50,585 bases of DNA from Planctomycetota bacterium (lineage in GTDB: Bacteria > Planctomycetota > UBA8108 > UBA1146): assembly GCA_018694835.1 (NCBI GenBank), contig JABHOG010000015.1, forward strand, positions 172,192 to 222,776, read 5' to 3'. Below, one piece after another: positions 1 to 8,955 of this stretch. Every line of letters begins with the position of its first letter. Position 1 is the stretch's first letter. The position numbers were made by a program, and so were the translations under genes. The notes under the pieces were generated by a model that did no database searches, was not told where the DNA came from, and worked only from the letters and a program-made list of their open reading frames with translations.

Positions 1-1155
1 GTCGCTGGCTTCCTTCTCGATCAGCACCTGAACTCGATCGCCGATGCGTCGATCGAGTTCTCGTTGCTGCAACTGCTCACAGAATTCACGGGCACGGATC
101 ATCCGTTGCTGTCTCGTCTCGATGGAAACATGGTCATCGAGACGGGCGGCGACAGTCCGGGGTCTGGGACTGTAGGGAAACAGATGCACCTTGACGAAAC
201 GTAGCCGATCGAGCAACTGCAGTGTCATCTCGAACTCCTGCTCCGTTTCGCCGGGGAACCCAACGATCACATCGGTGGCCAGGACCGATCCCGGCAGTTG
301 CTGGTGGACCCGCTCCATCGCCTCGATGAACTCATCGATGCTGTAATCACGGCGCATCCGTCGCAGGATCCGCTCACTTCCACTCTGCAAGGGGACATGA
401 AAGAAACGGCATAAGCCTCGATCTGCCTGGAAAGCGCCCAAAAAGGCCTCGGAGAAGGCCCCCTCCCCGATGGAGGAGAGACGCACACGGTCGAGGCCCG
501 GAATCTGACGTAGATCCAGCATCAATCTCGCCAGACCATCTTCGAGACCACGGTCCAGACCCCATTGGCGCAGATGAATCCCGGTCAGGACCAGCTCGCG
601 AAAGCCCCCCACCTCGACCAGTCGTTTCGCCTCTTCCAGTACCGGTAAATGATCTCGACTACGAGAACCGCCACGCAAGTATGGAATGATGCAGTAACTG
701 CAGAAGGAATCGCAGCCATCCTGGATCTTCAGGAAGGCACGAGTTCGCCCCTCGAATCCGTGGATCTGGAGATCAAAGATCGCTCGAGAATTACGGCGTG
801 GTTTCTTTTCAAGGAGAGGTGCCCCCTGGAGGACCTCGGCGACCCTGTGCTTCTCCTCATTGCCGATCAGATGCACCACCTGGGGAATCTTCTCGAGGCG
901 AATCCTGTCATCGTCGCTGATACACCCGGTGACAATCACCTTGGCCGCCGGATTCTTTCGCGTCAGCGAGCGAATCTTCTCCCCGACCTTTTCGCCCGCC
1001 CGCTCGGTCACGGTACAGGAATTGATGATGAGCAGGTCTACCGCAGAAGGGTCGCGACTCTCCTGGTAACCGAGATCGATGATCTCCTCGCGAATTGCCT
1101 GGGTATCGTACTGATTGATCTTGCAACCAAAGGTGACAAAGGCACAACTCGGCAT
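1..1155 (-). CDS. mtaB: tRNA t6A37 methylthiotransferase MtaB (3' end off window)
   Basis: Radical SAM methylthiotransferase that converts t6A37 to ms2t6A37 in ANN-decoding tRNAs. 385 residues are visible. The N-terminal UPF0004 domain opens with FVTFGCKINQYDTQ, the GCK-N-YDT signature that separates MtaB from MiaB and RimO, and carries further cysteines in NSCTVTE and VTGCIS. The radical SAM cluster motif CDSFCSYC (CX3CX2C), followed by IIPYLRGGSRSR, lies near residue 150. The last visible residues (RRIGDRVQVLIEKE) begin the TRAM domain, so only about 40-60 residues are missing. The ATG at 1155 has an AGGAGG five bases upstream. It follows the oppF-like gene by 31 bp and is the last gene of the lptD-coaD-ridA-oppDF run seen here. 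The family call is firm. The substrate is inferred from family signatures. Confidence 0.93.
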   Translation of the reverse strand, partial: MPSCAFVTFGCKINQYDTQAIREEIIDLGYQESRDPSAVDLLIINSCTVTERAGEKVGEKIRSLTRKNPAAKVIVTGCISDDDRIRLEKIPQVVHLIGNEEKHRVAEVLQGAPLLEKKPRRNSRAIFDLQIHGFEGRTRAFLKIQDGCDSFCSYCIIPYLRGGSRSRDHLPVLEEAKRLVEVGGFRELVLTGIHLRQWGLDRGLEDGLARLMLDLRQIPGLDRVRLSSIGEGAFSEAFLGAFQADRGLCRFFHVPLQSGSERILRRMRRDYSIDEFIEAMERVHQQLPGSVLATDVIVGFPGETEQEFEMTLQLLDRLRFVKVHLFPYSPRPRTVAARLDDHVSIETRQQRMIRAREFCEQLQQRELDRRIGDRVQVLIEKEASD

Positions 1156-1186
1156 ATCGCCTCCTTCCTGCGTCTTCAGCCATCCG

Positions 1187-2200
1187 TCAGGACTGAAGCG
1201 CCTCTCCCGTGACTCCACCGGCATCCTCGAGCCAGCAGTGGCTGCGATGAGCCTCGCCCACCGAGAATCCACTCGGGGCCTCGATACTGCAACGAGGTCC
1301 CGCACTGGGACAACGCGTGTGGAAGGTGCAACCGGGCGGAGGGTCGATCGGGGAAGGAACATCTCCTTCGAGGCGAATCCGATCCTTGCGCAGTCCTGGG
1401 CTGATTTCCGGCACTGCAGAGAGAAGTGCCTTGGTGTACGGGTGACGAGGATCTCTGTAGAGATCTTCAGAGGAAGCTTCCTCGACGATCTTGCCCAGAT
1501 ACATCACGGCCACTCGATCACTGATGTGCTCCACAACCGCCAAATCGTGTGCGATGAAAAGGTAGGAGAGATCCAGCTCATCCTGAAGGTCGAGCAACAG
1601 GTTGATGATCTGGGCCTGGATCGACACATCGAGGGCACTGACAGCCTCGTCGCAAACGATGAATTCGGGCTCGACCGAAAGTGCACGGGCGATCCCGATG
1701 CGTTGCCGTTGCCCACCGGAAAACTCGTGTGGATATCGATTGATGTGGTTGATGGCATCGAGACCGCAACGCTCCATCAGGTGTTCCGTCTTTTGCCGGA
1801 TCTCAGTCTCACTACCCATTTTATGGATTCTCGGACCCTCGCTCAAAATTGAGCCCACCGTCATTCGCGGATTCAGCGACCCATAGGGATCCTGGAAGAT
1901 GATCTGCATTCTCTTGCGCAGTTTCCGCAAGGCATCGCCTTCGCTGGCCAGTACGTCTTGCCCATCAAATCGTACCGATCCTTCTGTCGGATTCACCAGT
2001 TTGAGGATGGAACGACCGACGGTGGTCTTGCCGCAGCCAGACTCTCCGACCAGGCCAAGAGTTTCCTTCCTACCCAGTTGAAAGGAAACCCCGTCCACCG
2101 CCTTGACGTTACTGGTGACTCTCGAGAACACACCCGTTCGGATCGGAAACCACGTCTTCAGGTTCTCAACCTCGATCAGTGGTCGAACTGGATCACTCAA
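1187..2200 (-). CDS. oppF: oligopeptide/dipeptide ABC transporter ATPase, OppF/DppF type
   Basis: Second ATPase of a peptide/nickel-type ABC importer. It shows Walker [10 protein letters not shown], signature FSGGQRQR, Walker [13 protein letters not shown] and the family-typical C-terminal cysteine region [14 protein letters not shown]. The open frame extends upstream to 2311, but family N-termini match [19 protein letters not shown] therefore place the start at the TTG at 2198-2200, just after GGGGGAAAGCG. This TTG overlaps the oppD stop as TTGA (2197-2200), so the pair is probably translationally coupled. Length is about 337 residues, normal for OppF. No permease or substrate-binding protein gene lies in the window, so the substrate cannot be named and the partner subunits must be elsewhere. 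Confidence 0.9.
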   Translation of the reverse strand: MSDPVRPLIEVENLKTWFPIRTGVFSRVTSNVKAVDGVSFQLGRKETLGLVGESGCGKTTVGRSILKLVNPTEGSVRFDGQDVLASEGDALRKLRKRMQIIFQDPYGSLNPRMTVGSILSEGPRIHKMGSETEIRQKTEHLMERCGLDAINHINRYPHEFSGGQRQRIGIARALSVEPEFIVCDEAVSALDVSIQAQIINLLLDLQDELDLSYLFIAHDLAVVEHISDRVAVMYLGKIVEEASSEDLYRDPRHPYTKALLSAVPEISPGLRKDRIRLEGDVPSPIDPPPGCTFHTRCPSAGPRCSIEAPSGFSVGEAHRSHCWLEDAGGVTGEALQS

Positions 2201-3213
2201 CGCTTTCCCCCCGTGCTCTTGCTGCTTTCCCGATTCACCTGCTCGCGGTGAATACAGGCTACTTGATGAAGTTCTCCAACGGAGACCAGATCGGGCTCTT
2301 CGACGGCACACTCATCGGTCGCATAGGCACACCGAGGGCGGAATTTGCAACCACTGGGGAACTCGAGTGGGTTCGGAACACTCCCCTCGATCACTGACAG
2401 TCGGTCGGTACCGGAGCCCAGGCTCGGCATCGACTCGAACAGCCCAATCGTGTACGGGTGACGTGGATTCTCGAATAGTTGCTCGACTGGAGCTCGCTCC
2501 ACCACCTTGCCTGCATACATCACTACCACGTCATCGGCATTCTCTGCGACCACGCCGAGATCATGGGTAACCAACAAGATCGACATGCCTGTTTTCTTTT
2601 GCAGATCCCTGAGTAGATCGAGGATCTGTGCCTGGATCGTCACATCCAGCGCGGTGGTGGGCTCATCTGCAATCAACAGTGAAGGATCACAAGCGAGAGC
2701 CATCGCAATCATGATCCTTTGCTTCATGCCGCCCGACAGCTGGTGCGGATAGTCATCGATGCGCGCCTCCGGAGAGGGGATTCCTACCAGCCGCAGCAAT
2801 TCGAGACAACGTTCTCTTGCTTCGCCACGAGTCTTTCCCTGATGCAAGCAGAGCGCTTCACCAATCTGGTCGCCGACCCGGAAAACTGGATTGAGGCTGG
2901 TCATCGGCTCCTGGAAAATCACCGAGATCTCGTTGCCGCGGATCTTGCGCATCTGTTTCTCGTCGTACTTGAGCAGATCCTCACCTCGGAAACGGATCTC
3001 ACCGTCGACGTACTTGCCAGGAGGAGTCGGAACCAGTTGCAAGATGCTCATGGCGGTCACCGACTTGCCGCAGCCAGATTCTCCCACCACTCCCAGCGTC
3101 TTCCCCTTCTCGATGGAATAAGTGACTCCATCGACCGCCTTCGCCACTCCATCGTCGGTATAGAACCAGGTTCGTAGGCCTTCGATCTCCAGCAGTGCTT
3201 GGCCCTCGTTCAA
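2197..3213 (-). CDS. oppD: oligopeptide/dipeptide ABC transporter ATPase, OppD/DppD type
   Basis: First ATPase of the peptide importer pair, 338 residues. It has Walker [10 protein letters not shown], the Q-loop region [11 protein letters not shown], signature LSGGMKQR, Walker [13 protein letters not shown] and the C-terminal Cys motif [14 protein letters not shown] that typifies OppD/DppD. The start is a TTG at 3211-3213 (protein [13 protein letters not shown]), overlapping the ridA stop as TTGA, the same junction as between this gene and oppF. The Shine-Dalgarno is weak (GAGAGAAG), which fits coupling to ridA translation. It normally works as a heterodimer with OppF under two membrane permeases, and none is encoded nearby. 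Confidence 0.91.
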   Translation of the reverse strand: MNEGQALLEIEGLRTWFYTDDGVAKAVDGVTYSIEKGKTLGVVGESGCGKSVTAMSILQLVPTPPGKYVDGEIRFRGEDLLKYDEKQMRKIRGNEISVIFQEPMTSLNPVFRVGDQIGEALCLHQGKTRGEARERCLELLRLVGIPSPEARIDDYPHQLSGGMKQRIMIAMALACDPSLLIADEPTTALDVTIQAQILDLLRDLQKKTGMSILLVTHDLGVVAENADDVVVMYAGKVVERAPVEQLFENPRHPYTIGLFESMPSLGSGTDRLSVIEGSVPNPLEFPSGCKFRPRCAYATDECAVEEPDLVSVGELHQVACIHREQVNRESSKSTGGKR

Positions 3214-3608
3214 CTGACTTCTCTCTTTCGAGCGATGGCATCGATCTCGACCAGGACGCCCTTCGGCAACGCCGCCGCTTCGATGCAGGCTCGGGCCGGA
3301 AACGGGGCATCGAAGAACTGGGCATAAACCTCGTTCATTGCGATGAAATTGGACATGCTGGAGAGATAGACGGTGGTTTTGACCACCTCGGAGAAATCAC
3401 TCCCCGCCTCGGCGAGGACCTTTTGAAGATTCGCCAGCACCTGTCGAGTTTGATTCTCGATCCCTTGTGCCACGGAACCGTCTCCGGGCACGATGGGTAT
3501 CTGACCAGAACAGTACACCCAACCATCGACCACCAGCGCCTGGGAATAGGGCCCGATCGCCGCCGGAGCCTCATCTGTATAGACTGCGACTCGTTCTTTT
3601 TGACTCAT
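3210..3608 (-). CDS. ridA: RidA family enamine/imine deaminase
   Basis: Small cytosolic YjgF/YER057c/UK114 protein, 132 residues, the usual length. RidA hydrolyses reactive 2-aminoacrylate and related imines made by PLP enzymes. Visible family marks are [11 protein letters not shown] near the N-terminus, the SGQIP strand, and C-terminal [20 protein letters not shown]. The arginine in FPAR matches the substrate-binding arginine of active RidA, so this is probably an active deaminase. The ATG at 3608 has AGGAGG six bases upstream. It sits 70 bp after coaD and its stop overlaps the TTG start of oppD. Confidence 0.94.
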   Translation of the reverse strand: MSQKERVAVYTDEAPAAIGPYSQALVVDGWVYCSGQIPIVPGDGSVAQGIENQTRQVLANLQKVLAEAGSDFSEVVKTTVYLSSMSNFIAMNEVYAQFFDAPFPARACIEAAALPKGVLVEIDAIARKREVS

Positions 3609-3678
3609 CTAGATCCTCCTGGTCACGGCAAAGGTTCCTGCACTGGAGCGGAATACTGACAACCAGCAGTGGGGAATC

Positions 3679-4209
3679 CTACCGCTGTGGCCCGCCAGAT
3701 TCCACCGAGCCCGGTCCCTGAAACTCCTCAAGTCTTGAGGAGACCTCGACCGAGATCGGCTCTGGCAGGTAGGAACGGACGTCACCGCCGAAGGAGGCGA
3801 TATCCTTGACGTGACGACTGGAGAAGTGGGAATACTCCAGAGAAGGCATGACAAAGACAGTTTCCGCCTCGATCTCCGCCGAGATCGAGCGATTGGTCAG
3901 AGCCATGGTGTATTCCGCCTCAAAATCAGCAAAGGTACGAATCCCTCGTAGCAGGATACGAGACCCCTCGCGACCGAGCAGATCGACCACCAGCCCCTTG
4001 AATCTCACCACCCGAACACCCGGAAGATCTGCAGTACATTGGCGAAGCCAAGCGACCCGCTCATCGGGGGTGAACAAGGTGTCCTTTTCACGGTTATCGG
4101 CGACCGCCACGACCAGTTCTCCGAACAGGCGCACGCCACGGCGCATCAGGTCAAGATGGCCCTTGTGTGGCGGGTCAAAAGTACCCGGATAGATGGCAGG
4201 TCCCTGCAT
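3679..4209 (-). CDS. coaD: phosphopantetheine adenylyltransferase
   Basis: Penultimate step of CoA synthesis: 4'-phosphopantetheine plus ATP gives dephospho-CoA. The 176-residue protein shows the nucleotidyltransferase motif TFDPPHKGH (residues 10-18, HXGH type), LLRGIRTFADFEAEYTMALTNR-like core (residues 86 onward, R and E conserved) and SSRHVKDIASFGGDV at the C-terminal side, all characteristic of CoaD. It is slightly longer than E. coli CoaD because of a proline- and glycine-rich tail. The ATG at 4209 is preceded by AAGGAG. It lies 33 bp after the lptD-like gene. Confidence 0.96.
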   Translation of the reverse strand: MQGPAIYPGTFDPPHKGHLDLMRRGVRLFGELVVAVADNREKDTLFTPDERVAWLRQCTADLPGVRVVRFKGLVVDLLGREGSRILLRGIRTFADFEAEYTMALTNRSISAEIEAETVFVMPSLEYSHFSSRHVKDIASFGGDVRSYLPEPISVEVSSRLEEFQGPGSVESGGPQR

Positions 4210-4242
4210 CGAGTCTCCTTCTGCTCGCTGGATCGATGGCGC

Positions 4243-6855
4243 TCAGCGCATCCGGCCTGAACCGGTCGATCCGATCCTGGAGCCGCGCATCGCCCCCATC
4301 ATCTCTCGCAAACCGATGTCGACCCTGAAGGTGGTTTCATCGACATCCCCGCGCTCCAGATCGAGGCTGAAGAGCATGCGGAAGGTGCGGAAGTTGCGGC
4401 CTACTTCCCACCACTGCCCGATCGTTTGATCATTCAGGGCATCGTACTCGACGAACAGACCGATGTCCCATCGATCAGAAGCGGCGGTTCTCCCCCCGAT
4501 CAGATAGGTCTTGTGGGCCTCTGGACGCTCTCGCAGCGCCAATTCGAAGAGGCCGCTATCCAGGTCGAGCCAGCGAATACCGGCATTGCGTTCGATCGAC
4601 TCTCCAACCCCGACATCCCGGGTGGATTCGCCAAACAGGCTCCAACCGGCGGTTCCATGGAGGACCAGTTCCGAGAAGATTAGCCCCCAGCGCTCTCCGC
4701 CGTTGTCGCGATCGGGATCGGGATAGAACAAGGCATCGACTCTCGCCTCCGCCAACGTTCGAGTTCCGAGTCGCTGAATCCGTTCCCGATCACTGCGGGA
4801 ATCCCGAGTTTGCAATCTCTGTACCAGCGACAGGTGAACCTGGTCAAAGTCTGTCAGTGCATCGATCTCGTCGATCTGGACCGGAACATCGAGCGAGGCG
4901 ATGGAACTATCGAAATGACTGGAGAAATTCGCCGTCAAATCGACGACGTGACGCAGGCCATCGATGCCCCATTTCGAATTCTTCACCTCGAAGACTCGCG
5001 ACAGTCGGGTGGCTCCCTGCACCCCAGCATGGAACAGAGTCCGATGCTGAGAATCGTAATCGATCGAATTCCAGCTGGTATAGCGGACTCCAGCACTCGG
5101 CACCCATCGCATCCATCTGGAGAGCCCCAGCGGCAGGCTGAATTCGGTGCGCAGATCGGAACGCTTCGAGTTCAGTTCTGGATCGACAGATCCCTCCTCG
5201 GGGAGCCATCTCAACGTCGACAGGGTCAGGTCTGAATCCCACCTCAGCATTCCTGCGAGACTGGCATCGAGCGAGTGGAATGCGAATTCCGGCTGCTTCT
5301 CCAGAACACTTCTGTGATCGGAAACTCGTACCCTGGCGATTGCGGTCGCGGCGTAACTCTCGCCGAACATCTGGCGGAGTGAGAGGTAATTTTCCGGCTT
5401 CTTGAGAGTTCTCGATTCCGCCCTGAAGAACTCCTCGACAAAACCGCCATCGGAAGCTGTCGCCAACTCGCCATCGATCAGGGTTTGAGGGCCGTAGCGT
5501 GCATGGAGAAAGGCCCTCGCTCTGGATCGATCGCGACCAGACACCGGCGAGCCATCACTGTCGCTATCGGCCTGGTCCTGGATGCCCCAGAAGGAACCGT
5601 AGCCAAACAACTCGAGACGACCGTCCGGGTCGGCGGCCCAGCGCAGCGGATCTCGACCCAGTTCGAAGTCGAGCCCCATACCGGTCCCACGATCGGAAAG
5701 CCAATCGATCCGAGGAGTCAGATCGATTTCGTCTTCGAATCTTTCTGACAACAGAAGGTCACCATTCCATGCGGTGTCGATCCGTGGTCCGAAGCGGGAA
5801 GAATCGGAGAAACGGAAATCTCGCAGAGGAAAGGACCTCCCTCCCCAGCGCGTATCCCAGCTGGTGGAAGAGAAGGGGATCAGCGGGATCCCCGCCACTT
5901 CAAGTCGAGCGTCTTCAACATCGATGATGTAACCGCCCGGAAGGTCTTCATCGGCACGCTGGCCCAGTTCCTTGCGAGACCTGGCACGGGCCACTTTCGC
6001 CACCAGCGCCCATTCGGGATCGAAGAACTGGTCGGTAGTGACGGTGATCCCCTCCCCTTCGATATCACGAAAATCGGAAACTCGAAGTTGTTGCGCCTCG
6101 ATGCCAAGGTGAGATCTAGTGGGGCCACCTTCATCGACATCGGAAACACCTGCGACCCAAGATTCCGCGACCAATCGGCTCCGTAGCGGATCGTCGGTTG
6201 GGATCGATCTCAGTTTCTCGAGCAACTCCTGACTGATTCGAAGGCGAGCATTGGAAAGAACCATCTGTTGTTCATCGACATCGAGAAAGATGGTGCTGGC
6301 CTGGAAGGTTTGTTCTCCTCGTGAGAGAAGGACTTTGCCGATGGCAAGAATCCGCGGGTGAATCGGTCCCTTCTCTTCATCCACACCCTCGATAAAAATC
6401 CCGATGGCATCGGCCCTCAGTGCGAACCCTCGCCCCTCGAAGACCACATTCCCAAGCACTACCAGTGATCGGCCACCCCCCTCGGTCGAGACATCCGCCT
6501 CGAGTCGATCATAAGTGAGAGTGAAGTCCTCATCGGTACCGAACAGCCCACTGGCACTCTGCTGGGCGCTGACGCCGGTGGACACGATCAGCAACAGCAT
6601 CAGCGACCAACCCAGGTGATGGAGAAAGCTGGAAATCTTCTGTGTACAGGAAATCTTCTGTGCCGTGCGACATGAATGGCTGCGAAAGGATGACGGGATG
6701 CGAAGGGAGAGTCGTGGCGATTGAAAAGCGTTCGCCAGAAGAACCAGGAGAGTTCTGCGCTGCTGGACTCCAGATCGAATCAGTTTCAAAGAAATTTCCC
6801 CACTCTGGATCTCGAAGATCCATACGGCAATGTTGGTGCCCGGTGCGGTTTCCAT
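4243..6855 (-). CDS. LptD/OstA-like outer-membrane protein
   Basis: Probable outer-membrane LPS-assembly protein. Numbering from the longest open frame (870 residues), a hydrophobic signal-like stretch at 76-97 (ends STGVSAQQ) is followed by an OstA/LptA-like beta region at about 105-230 (VVLGNVVFEGRGFALRADAI, then FLDVDEQQMVLSNARL). A long stretch of alternating polar and hydrophobic beta strands with many Arg/Trp/Tyr and Asp pairs follows, as in an LptD barrel. I cannot see the conserved cysteines used to lock E. coli LptD, so the assignment rests on architecture. The start is uncertain: the ATG at 6853-6855 would put about 75 residues before the signal peptide, and no better start with a good ribosome site is evident. 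A 14-bp direct repeat lies just before the signal peptide (6631-6662). Confidence 0.68.
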   Translation of the reverse strand: METAPGTNIAVWIFEIQSGEISLKLIRSGVQQRRTLLVLLANAFQSPRLSLRIPSSFRSHSCRTAQKISCTQKISSFLHHLGWSLMLLLIVSTGVSAQQSASGLFGTDEDFTLTYDRLEADVSTEGGGRSLVVLGNVVFEGRGFALRADAIGIFIEGVDEEKGPIHPRILAIGKVLLSRGEQTFQASTIFLDVDEQQMVLSNARLRISQELLEKLRSIPTDDPLRSRLVAESWVAGVSDVDEGGPTRSHLGIEAQQLRVSDFRDIEGEGITVTTDQFFDPEWALVAKVARARSRKELGQRADEDLPGGYIIDVEDARLEVAGIPLIPFSSTSWDTRWGGRSFPLRDFRFSDSSRFGPRIDTAWNGDLLLSERFEDEIDLTPRIDWLSDRGTGMGLDFELGRDPLRWAADPDGRLELFGYGSFWGIQDQADSDSDGSPVSGRDRSRARAFLHARYGPQTLIDGELATASDGGFVEEFFRAESRTLKKPENYLSLRQMFGESYAATAIARVRVSDHRSVLEKQPEFAFHSLDASLAGMLRWDSDLTLSTLRWLPEEGSVDPELNSKRSDLRTEFSLPLGLSRWMRWVPSAGVRYTSWNSIDYDSQHRTLFHAGVQGATRLSRVFEVKNSKWGIDGLRHVVDLTANFSSHFDSSIASLDVPVQIDEIDALTDFDQVHLSLVQRLQTRDSRSDRERIQRLGTRTLAEARVDALFYPDPDRDNGGERWGLIFSELVLHGTAGWSLFGESTRDVGVGESIERNAGIRWLDLDSGLFELALRERPEAHKTYLIGGRTAASDRWDIGLFVEYDALNDQTIGQWWEVGRNFRTFRMLFSLDLERGDVDETTFRVDIGLREMMGAMRGSRIGSTGSGRMR
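6631..6662. repeat. 14-bp direct repeat, 18-bp period, ahead of the LptD-like signal peptide
   Basis: GGAAATCTTCTGTG occurs at 6631-6644 and again at 6649-6662, an exact copy one 18-bp period away. It keeps the reading frame (QKIS-CT-QKIS in the minus-strand frame). It is either a small in-frame duplication in a poorly conserved N-terminus or part of an untranslated leader if translation starts further in. Confidence 0.7.
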
Positions 6856-6953
6856 CCCTGTAACTTGAGCAGCACCGCAACAGTTACGTCACCGTAGCCT
6901 TTGCGTCACCGTGTTTGTTCCCCGCTAGACCGAGCGCTTTCGCTCCCGTGAGC

Positions 6954-6982
6954 AAGGTAGACGCTCCCTGGCAAGGAGTCAA
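6954..6982 (-). promoter_or_regulatory. possible sigma-70-type promoter of the lptD-coaD-ridA-opp run
   Basis: On the minus strand TTGACT (6977-6982) is followed after exactly 17 bases by TACCTT (6954-6959). The -35 matches 5 of 6 and the -10 matches 3 of 6 including its outer T, A and T. It would start RNA about 90 bases ahead of the ATG at 6855. Downstream in that leader are a small hairpin (GAGCG/CGCTC, 6932-6945), two direct copies of ACGGTGACG (6887-6895 and 6904-6912) and an inverted repeat GTAACT/AGTTAC (6860-6865, 6882-6887) just before the start codon. This is pattern matching only. Confidence 0.3.
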
Positions 6983-7024
6983 CTTGAGCAGGTTCACTCC
7001 AGTGGATCCAAAGATGCCTGTGGG

Positions 7025-8836
7025 CTAGCGCATCCCGCCGGCGCGGATCCTCACCTGTAACAAGAAGTTGACGAGGATATTCTCGATGGTCGCTTCATTT
7101 TCAGAACTACTCTGCTTGCCGAAGTGCGACAGCACGTGGAGCACTCGACCGCGCTTGACCGGAAAGGTGATCGCCACCGCGCCTTCCCCACACAATTTCC
7201 TCAGATCTTCCGAATCGACCAGTACCTGGACCTTCTTCGACTGGATGTCGAGAGCTGGGCTCTCCTTGTCAATCTTCCAGCGGTGATCGACCAGACGGAT
7301 ATCGGGATCTTCGATTTCGGGATCGGAATCCGATCCTGCCTCACCGACGGCGGTCTTTCCGCGACGGCCGTCCACATCCGCATCGTCATCCTCGACCGAA
7401 GGATCGTATTCGTCTTCATCTTCATCGTCGTCTTCATCGTCGTAGCCCGCCCACCGTTCACGACGGAGCGCGTCGAGATCGACCGGTGGAATGAAGACGC
7501 CTCTCAGCATCGGATGAGCAGTCATGCCACGTTCGGGACTGATGACCACTTCTCCTCCCTCGAGGGGAGCACCCGCTCGAACGAAGCGACTGAATCCGAC
7601 CTCCAGCAGTTCGACCAGTACCCAGTCCTCGGTAAACAGATAGCCACCTTTTTCAACCCACTTCACCAGCTTGTCGACGGCGGTCTGTTTCATCTTGAAC
7701 TGGACGGTGTCGTGGGGAGCCGGGCCCTCGCACTTGTGCAATCTCTTGCCGGTGTAGGCTCCTGCAGTGTGGCCGGGACTTTGACAGAACTGGTGAATCT
7801 GCGAGCAGTTGATGAAGATCGCCGCCACCTTGTCGAGAGAGAAGGAGGGATCCTCCAGTTCGCCCTTCTCGACCACGGTGTTGGCCACCTTGATTCGGTC
7901 GAGAACCTGTTCGATGTGGTCGTAGTTGGTGTCAAATCCATTGGCCGCAGTCGGCCCCTTCACCACCAGCACTGAACCTGCGGGCATCTCTTCCAGTCCC
8001 AGGAACTGACGCGCCCGGACCGGGTCCAGCGGGCGAGCGAGCCCGGTGGTAGCGGTTTGATCTTCCGCTTCATCGCGGATCACCTTCAAACCACGCACTC
8101 GTTCCTTGCTCCACCACCCCTCCCAGTTGATCAGACTGTCTCCCAGTTGCTGACGAGTAAGTGCTTCGAGGGCTGCGATGATGGCGCGCTTGAGTGCCGT
8201 CGCGGGCTTCTTCCCACCCTTCTCCTTGGCGTCTTCTCGAGCCAGGATCGGCATCAGAATATCCACGGTGCGACGGACCGGTACATTGGCGGCGATATCG
8301 ACCGCCATCATCTGCATGTCGGCGCTGCCCTGCTCCAGCACTCGGCGGATCACTCGATTGGCATACTTCGATCGACACTTGCGCAAAGAATTGAGCAGAT
8401 CCCTGGCGATCGCCTTGGACTTGTATCGGATCACGAACTCGCCCATCTCGGTGAAGGCATCGGGCCCCTTGAACCCGGCCACCCCCTGGAGCAGAAACCA
8501 GTAGATGTCGTCGGGCCCCTTCTCCAGTGCTGCTGCAGTAGCGAGCACCGAAGCGGCGCCATCGCGGCCCGGCATCTTGCCGACGGTACGCAGGACCTCG
8601 GCGAGTGCCGAGGCATCCCCCGACATCGCTGCCTGTTGGACTAGTTTGCGGATTTCCTTGGCGGAGAGGCCATCCTCGTCCTTCGGCAGTTCCACGGCTG
8701 GGACCACTTCGAATCGGATCTCTTCGGCGAACTCAGCGGCGAACTCAGCGGAAAACTCAGTGGCGGGCAACAGTCGCGCAGTCAGGATCAGGATTCCGAT
8801 CAGCGACAGCGACAAGATTCTCAACGATGGGTTCAT
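7025..8836 (-). CDS. exported protein: HEAT-like helices, then amidotransferase-like fold with acidic insert
   Basis: Unrecognised protein, 603 residues from the ATG at 8836, which has AAGGA nine bases upstream and begins a signal peptide (MNPSLRILSLSLIGILILTA). The frame is open to 8923 but that extension is not protein-like. Residues 27-41 contain EFSAEFAAEFAEE from a 12-bp tandem repeat. Residues 60-245 are helical and HEAT-like (RVIRRVLEQGSADMQMMAV and similar). Residues 285-600 look like an alpha/beta amidotransferase-type or DUF4159-like domain: AAIFINCSQIHQF, WVEKGGYLFTEDW, AITFPVKRGRVLHVLSHFG. Residues 466-489 are an almost unbroken Asp/Glu tract, a possible calcium-binding or flexible insert. 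It is probably periplasmic. I infer no enzymatic function: a catalytic Cys-His-Glu triad is not obvious. Confidence 0.75.
   Translation of the reverse strand: MNPSLRILSLSLIGILILTARLLPATEFSAEFAAEFAEEIRFEVVPAVELPKDEDGLSAKEIRKLVQQAAMSGDASALAEVLRTVGKMPGRDGAASVLATAAALEKGPDDIYWFLLQGVAGFKGPDAFTEMGEFVIRYKSKAIARDLLNSLRKCRSKYANRVIRRVLEQGSADMQMMAVDIAANVPVRRTVDILMPILAREDAKEKGGKKPATALKRAIIAALEALTRQQLGDSLINWEGWWSKERVRGLKVIRDEAEDQTATTGLARPLDPVRARQFLGLEEMPAGSVLVVKGPTAANGFDTNYDHIEQVLDRIKVANTVVEKGELEDPSFSLDKVAAIFINCSQIHQFCQSPGHTAGAYTGKRLHKCEGPAPHDTVQFKMKQTAVDKLVKWVEKGGYLFTEDWVLVELLEVGFSRFVRAGAPLEGGEVVISPERGMTAHPMLRGVFIPPVDLDALRRERWAGYDDEDDDEDEDEYDPSVEDDDADVDGRRGKTAVGEAGSDSDPEIEDPDIRLVDHRWKIDKESPALDIQSKKVQVLVDSEDLRKLCGEGAVAITFPVKRGRVLHVLSHFGKQSSSENEATIENILVNFLLQVRIRAGGMR
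8727..8762. repeat. three tandem 12-bp units inside a coding sequence
   Basis: Plus-strand units starting at 8727, 8739 and 8751 read GCGAACTCAGCG, GCGAACTCAGCG and GAAAACTCAGTG. They encode the repeated E-F-(S/A)-A just after the signal peptide of the HEAT-like protein. In-frame slippage would add or remove four residues at a time. Confidence 0.8.
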
Positions 8837-8955
8837 GAATCGATTCCTTCGATGAGTGGAATCCATGAGATGGAATCCAACCGAGATGCGAGGACTGTCG
8901 CAACCGGCGACATCGAGGAACATTGTATCCCCTCAACAGGGGTCGGATGAATGCC

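Noticed and set aside
649..1212. 187-codon plus-strand open frame
   Set aside because: Lies opposite mtaB, which has clear family motifs, and its own translation resembles nothing.
8929..8942. CCCCT/AGGGG hairpin upstream of the HEAT-like gene
   Set aside because: Five-pair stem without T-run; may only be part of a leader or chance.
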